Positions 14,001-26,000 of a stretch of DNA of 64,000 nucleotides are shown piece by piece (position 1 is the first letter of the stretch; each line of letters starts with the position of its first letter). Origin of the DNA: Pisaster brevispinus. Its lineage: Eukaryota; Echinodermata; Asteroidea; Forcipulatida; Asteriidae. The position numbers and the translations under genes are program-made. Location: the NCBI GenBank assembly GCA_023634235.1, contig JAMKCF010000007.1, positions 2,046,001-2,110,000 on the forward strand, written 5' to 3'. The notes beneath the pieces were generated by a model that worked only from the letters and a program-made list of their open reading frames with translations, had not been told where the DNA came from and ran no database searches.

Positions 14001-17000
14001 AATTTTTTTTTGTCAGCGTGAAAATGGGAAAAATAGTTTTAAAAGCATCGTAAATGTAACATTTTAGTTTATTCAGGCAATGTTTTATCTAAGTTTCCAG
14101 ATTTCAATGGGGGACACGGACATCAATGGGAGCCTCGTGCCCCCCACCCCCTCGTCGTTGTTGTCTCGCCGTTTTGTTGTGTTTTCGTTGTAAATGTTGC
14201 TTCATCAATGTGGTTATTGTTTGCTTTGTTGTTTTCACCGTCGTTTGTTGGTTCTGTTCAGTTTGTGTTGTTTTGGTTGTGTTTACCGTTCCAACTGTGA
14301 TAATATCAATGTTTTTACAACTATAATTCCTTCAACACTGAGATATTATATTTGATTTTACAGTCCCAACTGATTGTCGTTAATAGTTGTAAATTCAAAG
14401 GGGCTTGTTTATAGAAAATGCAAGCAGAAACTTTCAAATGACCAGAAGCCCCCCCCCCAAAAAAAAAAATTGGTGCACCCCCTTGTACCCCATCCCCCCT
14501 TGTGCCCCCTCCCCCTTGTGCCCCCTGCAATGTTTACCCTTTAGTGTCAGCGCTGAGCAAAACTGATAAATGTAATTGATGTTTGTTCCTACAGGTCGAT
14601 GAGTTGCTTTCTAGTGGGCTACGTTGGTTTCATGAGTCTCCTCATAACAGCCGGACTGACTATGTTTGCCTACTACGATGGGTGTGATCCGGGAACTTTA
14701 GGTTACACAAGCAAGAAGGACCAGGTCTCATATAACAAAACTAACAAAGTGTTTCTCTTTTATTTTACAACGATCAATTTCAGCACTGGTGTTTCGAGGC
14801 CTTACTTGGTTGGGAAGTTTATTCCAGACTAGAGACTAGCCTAAAATTTACACCACTCATTGTATTGGTATAATTGGTGATCATGTCTTATTGTTGGTGT
14901 TCAAACAGATCTTGCCATACTTTATTAACGATGTCTTTAGCCACCTCCCTGGAGTTCCTGGACTGCTTCTCACTGGACTATTTGGTGCTGCCCTGAGGTA
15001 AGACATATTCAACTTTTGCTCTTTATTGGAATGTATTAACATTATTGGACCATTGATAATCAAGATCGCAGAGGCGTGCGGAATGACCTCCGACCTCCGG
15101 AAGTGTCACTACAATCCTGGGACCAGTTTCCCAGAGCTGCCTTAGAACAAAAGTAGCTAGGCACATTAATTTTTTACTCACCAGAATAAGGGTACCAGCC
15201 GAACTACCGTGTCACATGTACAATTTGCTGTGACTGGTATCCTGCTCATTTCTGCTCAGCAGAAAATGTTAAGCACGACTCTGGTCATAAACTTGTTGGC
15301 CTCCGGCCCCCGGTCAATGTTGACTCACATTGCGCAGCCTGTGTGCTCCAGCCTGGGGTGGTTATTATCATGATTATGATTAAACTCATTTTTATGATTT
15401 ATTCGGCCAAGATTTCAACTAAATTGCAACAATACAGGAATGTAGTATTTGTTACTAATGGGACAGCAGCAATGCTTGTAGGAGTAGAACAATGCAAAAT
15501 GCAAGAATGGAACAGTAAACACAGAAAGGCAAAAACAACTATTGGAATCAGATGACGAGGCAAACTCATTCTAAAATGGCAAGGGTGAACTAAACCACTG
15601 TGACTCAAAAGCCCATTAATCAAATCTTAAAATTGGAAAAGAATCCCAAACAAATAAATCTAAAAGGATCAACATTGGGCGGGGAGCATGGTACAGGGGA
15701 GCACTGCAAACACTGGGGGTGTTAAAATTGACACCATGGGTGTTGTCACATATATATTCCGAAGAGAGAATCAAAATTAACATAATTTTAGGGTGTTAAA
15801 AGTACACCAATGCAATTGTTCTTGCAGAAATTAATGCTAGTTTAACACCCTATGGTGTAAATTTCGGTTGTTTGGTATCTATAATTGACAACACTCAAAG
15901 TGTCAATTGTAACACCCTGGTTTTAGCAGCGTGGTTTATCTGCATCTGTTTAGTGCTGTGCGTACTCCCTAACCATTCACAACAACAGCATGTAATGAGG
16001 GGGAAAGAGCAGAACCACTTGTTTTCAACTATTTATTCTACTTGTCCTCTTTGGGGTTTTATTTTTAAATTATGTTTTAAGGCAACAAATGCATCTCTAG
16101 TCCCTTTAAGTGATATTAGGCTTCATAGTAATGTGACAAGGCTTCATAGTAGGGGTATACTACGATTTCTCAGACTGTGAAAAAATAGAGGTGAATTGCA
16201 ACAGTCGTTGGATTATGTCATCACGTATTGCTAATGGAGTTGGTCCAGCTCTGAAGGCAAGCTCTCAAGTGTCATATCGCAGGCTTGAGTATGGAGTGCC
16301 ATTGAATTCGGGCAGATGCCGAATGGTTTTCAATACATTTGAAAGTACTTTTCTAAATTCAATTCTAAACAAAGGAGACAGGTACCGGCATACCCCTGCT
16401 GGCAGCGTACGGGATTCTAGTTTTCGCCACGGCGATCGCGAGCGCCTCGTTTAAAACCAATGACGTAACAACATTCACGGGGTTCTTGAAATACCATTGA
16501 CAGCACCTTTATTCTGAAAATAAAAATTCTTGTTAACAATGGAGACTGTATACCCCGTAGTGGGATGGTAATAGTTTTCGCGACGGCAAAACACATGAGT
16601 GACAAGTCTGTTCGTCCTCAGGTATCTTAAATGTTAGACAATATTTAAAATCAATCTATAATGCTCAACAACCTTACAAGCAGACTCAAGATGGATTTGT
16701 ATTCTTTGTAAAAAAAAAATTATCTGTTGCGTAAATTTTTACAAATTGTTTTTCATGGTATGTATTGTATATTATATCGACACGTCTGGCGAAGGACGGC
16801 CTGCGGGTGGGCATTATAAGAGGAACAACCAGGGCCATGGGAACATTCCTCGGGTGATATTCCCGCGGCTGATGAGTTCGGTGAACTCTTATCGATTTGT
16901 CGCCGGTTACAATCGGAAGTTAGCTCTTTACAATGGTCGAGGGTTCGCATACCATCCGAGTAGTAATGCCCTTTGATTTGTTTTTACACAGGACTCGGGA

Positions 17001-20000
17001 AAGCACATGCAGATACCGTGCTTGTCACATGTTGGTGTACGGGTATTAAACAAAATGATATATTGGCCTACGGTTTTTTTCGACCATTGTGACAAATTTC
17101 ATATTGCGCTTTTTTGCTGAATTGTGTTAAATCACTCTGATTTAGAATTGCTCTGTTCGGTGAATTTCTCTATTGAACAAATTGTGTAGGTTTAATAGGC
17201 CTTTAACAGTAGTGCAGGGCCCTTAGGTTAATTACCTTTCCTAAATTACAACCAATCTGTGAAGAGTTGCTCAAAATCAGTGGTCAGATTTAGTTAAACA
17301 TACGTAATATGGGTTTTATATACGTTCTTAAATTAGTTGGCTTGCAATGTATTGATGGCCGCAATTTGACAGATTCTTGGTTAATTGTTCGCTGCATTTC
17401 GAGGCGAAAATGTTTCTTTGCTGGGGAATAAATAACGAAAACAATGTAGACTTATTTTCCACACTGTTCCAGAAAACCGAGCAAGGCACTGAATACACAA
17501 AGAAACAAACAATAAACAAAATGAATAAACACATGGATTGGATGGAATCTCTGTAAATCTATGGCCTACATTTTACAGCTGTTTACTTGGCACGCTCTTC
17601 AAAACGACCATTCAACCCTGCTTCGATTATGCCTGTTCTGTTTGGGAAAATTGTTCCACGAAAGGGCACTTCTCAGACTGCGGAAAACAGCTGCGTGGGT
17701 TGTCTCAAACAATTTCGATTATATAAACTTTCATGTTGAATACATTATCAATCAATTATCTTGGCAGACCTTAGAACAAAGAAGGGACTTTTATTTAGCC
17801 TGTATATTTTATAAAAGTGTTCACGGACCTTGCTCCAAGTCGAATATTATATAGTGACGTAGAAATGTACTTCGATAGGAATAGTATTAATACAAGAAAT
17901 GCAGACTCTCTAAATGTTGATGTCTCTAAACACAACGTTGAGTGTTTTAAACAATCTTTTAAGTTTGCCGGTGCTCAATTTTGGAAAAATATTCCTTCTT
18001 CCACAGAAAATTCCTCCTCCATTGACATTTTAAAATGTTTATATAAGAACCTGTACCTTAAGTAGTTTGACTAGCATTTGCAGTTGTAGATTTTTTCTAT
18101 TTATTTTATGTATTTGTGTTAAACAGGACATTGATGTAAAACAGCTTTCACTGGTTTTTTTTATCCCGTATAATGATGTTGCAATAAATAAATAAACAAA
18201 TTATAACTGCTACTTAAAATGTGTTTTTGAAGCGCGAGCTTCAGAACTAGGAATCTCATCCCTGGGGTGTTCTATTATAAATACTGTATTTTGTCACTAA
18301 AAAATAAATCAACAATTCCGTTTGTTTCTCCCCGTCCAACCCTCTGTCTTATCCCTTATTCAACCCAGTACTGTCTCGTCGGTTCTGAATGCTGTAGCGG
18401 CCGTGGTGGGCGAAAACCTCATCAAACCTTTCTGGAAAATGAAGGACTCGACGTATACAAACCTCCTCAAGATTATCGGTAGGTAGATTTCTGGAATGAA
18501 CTTATCTCCAGATTATTCCCTACGACTGTTTTGTCTGGAGTGTTCTAGATAGAACAATACATATCAGTCTACCAACGTGACAACAACATATACCAATGGG
18601 CACGGTGCTTGAGGCTATAATTATGCAAGACTTTGCGAAACAACTTTCCTGTTCAACTCCGCCAATCTACTTAAGTTCATGGCTTCAAGAAAAAACTAAC
18701 ATGAAATTAATGGGTTATTTCACCAGGTTGGGACACCCGGTGTGACATTTATCCATATCATTAAAAGCATTCTCTTACATGTGACATAATTATTTCATGC
18801 AAAAAAACAAGTTAGTGGCCTGCTGTTTCGACCCTAGCAGAGTGTTTTTCGAAGGCTACCCCCCAAAAAACAAAAACAAAACAAAAACACACATTTGTGT
18901 TAGCCTTCGAGAAAGACTCTGTTAGGGTCGAACTTTTTCTTGCATTTTAATCGTAGGTCCTTTTGGTTGGTAAGCAGTTTGCAACAGCTTACTCTATTTT
19001 CTCACATTATTTTATGTTACATGCACCCTTGTTGATAAAATTGTTCGTTGAAATTTTAAATTTGTTGAAACATATTTGAACAAAAATGTGATCAAAATTA
19101 CATTTAAAAGTAACATTGACATATCGTGTCATTGTTACATATGTTTTTTTTCTTTTTCTTTTTTAACACTCAACTACATACTTATGCAAACTCACTTTGT
19201 CTGCTAATTACATGACACACTAATCACCCAGATTAAACTTATGGATTGGTAGTCAGTGATTCAATACACCAGAAATGGCAAGACTGAAAAGAAGAACAAG
19301 AAGAAAAAGAAGAAGAAGAAGAAGGAGAAGAAGAAGAGTGCAGATGTAAAAAAGGCGCCAAAATATGTCACAGGACACAGTGCCTCTGTTACATCTAATA
19401 ATAGTAAGGACAACTATAACACACGACGTCCCAACTTGGTTCAATGGCGCAACTCTTTATATCCGTTTAGAGTTTTGTAATTATTACTTTACTATTTTTT
19501 ATATATATATATAAGGCATTTTGGATTGAAAGTTAAGCCCACTTTCTATGCATTTTGTTTTGTAAATAATTTACTGTTAGAGCTTATGTGTGCAGAGTAG
19601 GTAATACACACGTCTGCTCCGTCCTTGAGATTACACGACCCCGCAATTTGGGTCAATGACCACAGTTTCAATGACCCCCCCCCCTGAAAAAAATCGATCT
19701 TTTTTTGAGGCGAAACATACCTCAAACTTCGGTTTCTCTCAATTCGATAGATCTCAAGTGTGCTACATCAATTAAGTTACTCGGTGTGACTGTTCAAGAC
19801 AACTTAAAATGGGACATACACATTGCGGAAATTATTTCTAAGGCAACCCGTAGGTTGTACACTTTGTGCGTACTACGTAAATCTAAAGTACCACCAACAG
19901 ACATGGTGGCAGTCTATACTTGTTATATTAGACCTATACTGGAATATGCTAGTCAAGTTTGGCACAGTTCCATTACTGAGCGACAGGCCATTGCTGTTGA

Positions 20001-23000
20001 ACATGTTCAGAAGCGTGCCGTTCGCATTATCCTTGGCCATCAGTATTACTCCTATACCATGGCACTTGAATTACTAGGTATCTCATCACTCAAGACTAGA
20101 AGAGAAGATCTTTTGATGAAGTTTGGTATTAACTTACTAAGATCCACTTAATTTAGGAACATTTAGGAAAGGGCGAAAGCAGTAATGTGCAAAATTGTGT
20201 TTCAAGACGAATGAGTGTGAAAGTTTAATCGGCTTTCTGCCATTCATTAGTCACCATATGAAGGTTAAATTCTGCATGAGAATGGGAACATTCTCTTTGA
20301 GGACAATGAAGTGACCAGTTTAGTTCTTGCATGAAACCGGATGGAAGCCAAAAGGTTTCACTGAACCTCAAATAGCGCGCGAGACTTCTAGGTTTGTATT
20401 GTTAGTGATATTGGAAACAATCAAAACCCTATTGTCTTGTAATTGACATTTTATATTCATTGTTTGTGCTTCACTGTTGTTTTTTGTTGTTGTTTGTTTT
20501 CCTATCCAGTGATAGTGTCATCCTTTCTGACGATCGGAACGTCATTTCTAATCCCAGTTATCGGTGATGCCTTACCGGTAAGATTTGATCATATTTAACT
20601 TTTTAAAGAAATTATAAGGACTACAAATAAAAGCCTGGTTGGGTTGGTGCATGTAGATGGATGTTGTGAATTAATGTTGTAATGCAGTACAATGTGATAT
20701 TAGAACTCTATTACATTAGCACAATAAGAGCATTTGGCTCAAAAATGTGCTGAAGTTATGTTTTTGTTATGAATATACTACTACTACTACTACTACTAAC
20801 GTAAATATTACGCGCCGGTATCCATCACAGAAGATGCTCATAGCGTAGTGTTATGTTTTAAAAACAGAATTGATAAAATACATAAAAACAGTTTATACAC
20901 CCCGATTGGCTGGGAGGATATCACGACGTGGTCATGTTTAAACGTGCGATCAACCGTGCTAACAATATTGAGTCAATTAAAGAGGGCACAATCATTATGA
21001 TTGCGTGGAGCACTCAAATTTCACGGCCCATTTTGGGGTTGGAGTGCCAAGAGCGCATATTCGGATCGCGCAAGTTTAAAACCTATGCGCGATAGTTTGA
21101 AACCTAAGCGCGCAAGTTTGACACTTGCGCAAGGAGCTACTAATAGTGCCAAACACACACACAAACAACACCCAACGTTAAGTCGCGGTGAGCTGAGGCT
21201 TAACTGTCAGATTATTATCTTTTTACTTTTGAGTTTTTATAAATGTTTTTAACTGGAGGTGTTTATGAATGGGAATAAAAGACATTTATAAGAGGAATAA
21301 TCTGACCTCGTGTCCCCTCTTTTGTTCCCCTAATAGTCATTATACACCCCACTTGCACACTGCAGGGCGTAACAATACCATATTTTTATGGCCATCAATG
21401 GCTGAGCTCCATGCAGTGTAACGATTTGTATTCTCCATCGGAGATCAATAATAAAGGCCAATCAATTCAACGCTTTGCAGACAAGATGTCAGTAATCCTC
21501 AGTTGTGCCCAATCAGATTAATTGTTACATCATCTTGTCTGAAAAGGTTCACAGTCGATGATGTCGTAACATGCCCAGCGTGCTCCGAACTAAACTTCCC
21601 CATGTCAACCAATGCTAAACGCTAACGTTAACACATAATACAAAATAGGCCCATATTAATTGGTCATCCAGTCTATTGAAAACAAACCAAATATATATTT
21701 GGATATCTAAACTTCAGTTTTCTTTTCAATTCAAATCAAGACTAGTTGAAGCCCGAACATCTGACGTCACACTTCGAAGCTCGTGAATAACGCCAGATAC
21801 CAGCCAGACCGGATGTTGCAAGATGTACCTTTGACATATCATTCATTTCGCACGGAGACTCGCAGTCAATTCACATGTACATGTTCACATTACATAGTGA
21901 ATAAAACAACACTACATGATGTACACAACAATATGCACACGCTGCGTGCATGCAGTCGATCGAAAGTGCAAGCTGACAAACTAAATCACCTCGTAACCTC
22001 GACCAATCATAACACAGATATAGAATTCTTACGTCACAGCACGTTTGTCCAAATAAATTATTATGTCCAATGAAATCATTGGGCCTCAAGACCAGTACCT
22101 GTCTTTATCCTTGCGGATAAATACAGGGGACATGTCTAGACTAGTTTTAGCCTGAACATCTGACGTCGCACTTCGAGGCTCGTGAATAACGCCAAATACC
22201 AGCCTTGAGCACCTGGCGGGATCTTGCCAGATGTACCTTTGACCTCGCATTCATTTCACATTGCGATTCGCAGTCAACTCACACATGTACATGTGCACAT
22301 ATTAAATAGTGATTAAAACAACATTACATGCATGTATGTACAAATATTATACATGTATGCACCCACAGCATGAAGACGATCGAAAGTGCAAGCGGATAAG
22401 TACAGGGGACCAGTCTAGACTAATTGTTACACTGATTTGGCCGTGTCCGAAACGGCGACTTCGGCTACAGCTACAGCTAGATCAGCGCGTCTGCCAGTGT
22501 TGAAGAATAGGCAGACGCGCACGATCTAGCCGTAGCTGTAGCCGAAGTCGCCGTTTCGGACACGGCCTAAGTTTCTGCCCGTGTGGAGCGTAGAGTCACT
22601 CTTTATCTTCCCCCAAACTATTTACCGGACTGTGACAAACTTCAAAAACAAAGTGCGCGAATCTCTTTAACTGGTGTTTGACCAGAATTATGTAGTTACA
22701 TTAAACAATGAACTACCAGGAAGTGTCATTGGCGATTACGCCCAAATTTAATGACCATAAATAATTATTTTCTGAGAAGCACTGCAACTGTTTATAGTCA
22801 AACTATTTTGAGAAAGGATTCCCTTTTAAAGATGGTTTGGATAAAATAAATGTTCACCCAAACCATTCATATCTGAGAAACGATTTATGCGGGTTGGTGT
22901 CCGTTCGCGAAGGCTGAAGTCAGAATATGCAGCTGGTACCCGCGTCACCCCTCGCTAAACGTGAACTGATTCGGCGTTCTTTTGAAACCACCGTGACAGA

Positions 23001-26000
23001 ATTTTGTTTTGTTTTCTCAGCAATTAGACACGTGACTGTATTCAGTTGAAACTTTCAATCATATTTTACTTTTATAGTATAGTTCTTTATACATTTGCCT
23101 ATGAATCAGCAGTATAATGTCGAAAATCAACCCTACCTATGAATTTTCGGGGTTATTTTTAAAGCTGGAAAAGGGTCCGTTTTGTGCACTCCCTTTAAAT
23201 CCGGTAAAACAATTTCCATTCGGGCCGATTGTCTTGAATGCAAGAAAGAAATGCTTCATGTTTTATTCCCGATAAGTTTACTACCAAAACAAGTAGTAAT
23301 AATATTACGGTAAACCCAAAAGCCTAAAATGTATTCTTGTCACCCTTTTTTGTGCCAAGGTTGTCAAAGGACGGTAGTTGCATTTGTGCAACTTAATCTT
23401 TCATCACTTTTACAAAATGGTCTTAAAATGATAAAACCTCTCTGGAAATAAATTATGATCAGTGCTTTGAGACGCCCGTTGATAAAGAGCTAAACGATAT
23501 AAAAATATAAATTTTATATTATAATGTTTCAGGTAATTCTCACGATTGAGGGGGCAACAACTGGCAATCTACTGGCGCTGTACATTCTCGGTCCATTCGT
23601 CCCTTCCTGTGGGGCAAAGGTAACTCTACTCAAGAATCAGCTTCGCCCCCCCCCCCCAGCATAAGGTCTGAGAACACCTAGGTCTGAATTTACCCGGAGT
23701 CAGGGTCCCGTGGAGCTTGACCCATTTCTGGGTCAGTATGACCCGGAATTTGTGTCAAGATGACCCAGATATAGGTTAACCTGACGCAGAGTACAAGTTA
23801 ATTTGAATAAAGCAATTTTCTTAAAACTATGACCCATATATTGGTCATACCCTGAATTCCTATTCTGACTTGGGCCCAATTTCATAGAGCTGCTTAAGCA
23901 CACAAATTTGCTAAGCACAATAACATTTTGCTTACCAGAATAAGGTTACCAGCCAAACTACCATATCACGTGTACAACTTGTGACTGGTATCCTGCTCAT
24001 TTATGCTAGCAGGAAATTGTTAAGCATTATTTTCTGCTTAGGCAACTCTATGAAATTGGGCCCCGGGAGTTTTCTTTAGTGTAATGCTGCACAACACAGT
24101 TCACATAACTGGCTTGATCTAAAAAAGGAACCACCCAGAATTGTATTGGTTTTCAATTTTAATTGCTGAGTGTGATGCCTCGCAAATCAGGACGATGATA
24201 TTGCCAGCTCATTTTTAAAGGGACACGTTCCCTTGAACTGGGCGATTTGGGCTATACAAACCATTTGAAAGCGTTCGTTATGAAATCCATATGATTGGAA
24301 AGATGTTTTTAAAGAAGAATATAATGATCCACACTTATGCCTCGAAATATTGTTTGGTTTCCCTTTTACTTCGCGAACTCACACGGTGCGCCATTTTGTG
24401 GACCCAAATTTTTTGACTCCACAAAATGGCGGATAGTGTTTAGTGCGTGAAGTAAAAGGAGAACCTTCACAATTTCGAGGCATGTTTGATTCCGTGCCTT
24501 GCCCCGACAACAAGTTGTATTGATTAAATAATACTACTAAAAAGTTAACGCTTTAACAACTCTAAGGTCAGAGTTGACCTGGGTGCGGGTCCCGGGGGTG
24601 GGGAGGGGGGTGACACATTTCTGGGTCAGTGCAACACAGAAGCTGTGTCAAAATGACCCAGAAATAGGTAAAACTGACGCAAAATCCAAGCTCAAATCCC
24701 TAATCCCAGAAATGGGTTTGGCCCCCTGGGACCCGGGATTGGGTTAACTTCTAACCAGGGTAGGGTTTTAGGAGTGTATCAAAGTGACCAATGTTTGGGT
24801 GTGGGTTGCAACTCTGTTCTCTTTGGTTTTCCCCCAGGGTGCTATTGCAGGCTATGTGGTTGCGTTGGTAGTTGCTGTCGTAATGGCAGTAGGGACAATC
24901 TTGTTCAATCTTCCAGCTGTACCACTCCCTCTATCGGCCGACATATGCCTTAATGAAACCAGTGCATACCTCATGAATGGAACGTCACTGAACACGTTTA
25001 CCATGGAAACGGGTACCATGATGTATACTTCAAATGCGACGCAGTTGACGGATGAATCTGGCGACGACGTCTATAGGTTTGTGTATATTATATACAAATA
25101 CATGTATGTATTTATTTTTCTTTATGTTGTATTCAATGATACAACTCATGGTCGTTTAAATAAGAAAGATACGGACAGTGGTCAATCGTTGACTGACATT
25201 CTCTGCTTGGAACTAACGTTTTCAAATAAACATTAAGGCATATTGTGTGTGGGAAAAGCTCCACACGTATGCTAAGGGTATAACTAGCCCCAATAGTGAT
25301 CCCATGCTGTTTCCCATATATATTAGGTTTCCCAAATCCCTTGTAAAGGTTGAACCTACGCAATTATAGTCACACGACTATAGTCTGGTCCCGTGGCAAC
25401 CACCACAAAGGCATAATCTTCATGCATGCGGTATTAGCGCGTAGCATACCTTCCCATCCAGGTGAAATAAAGGCTGTACAAACTTTCCGATCCTAGTCCA
25501 AACCTACTACGTAATATTCAACCAATAGCAATAAAGGACTATAGCTGGAGGTGGCGTGGGACCATGTAGAAAGTAAAACAAAATCAAGAATATTCATGTT
25601 TGTGTGGAGGTTTATCCACACAGAAATACCCAAGGAGGCACACAACTGTTTACTTCATTACAAAACCGAAGATCCTGCTCAAAAAGAGGTTAGAGTACTG
25701 GCTGAGTTTTTTTCAATATAGGCCTATTGAATACCGAGTAAGTATCAACTGCACTCTGTTCATGTGTTATGTGCTACAGTACACAATTTAGTATCAAATT
25801 ATTTTATTGTATACAATTTAAACTTATTTTGTTTGTTCATATTTAATGTTCCTTTACTGCTACCTTCCAACAGACCAGCGATCTTCACTATGGCCAAGAT
25901 ATGGATAGGTTTCCTCACCTTCCTAATAACACTGTTTGTAGCTTTGCTGACAACATGCTTAACAGGTTAGTTATTTAAATAATACACGGAGCAAAAAAAT

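Noticed and set aside
19253..19444. Leu-rich and Lys-rich open frames
   Set aside because: Created by the GAA microsatellite on both strands.
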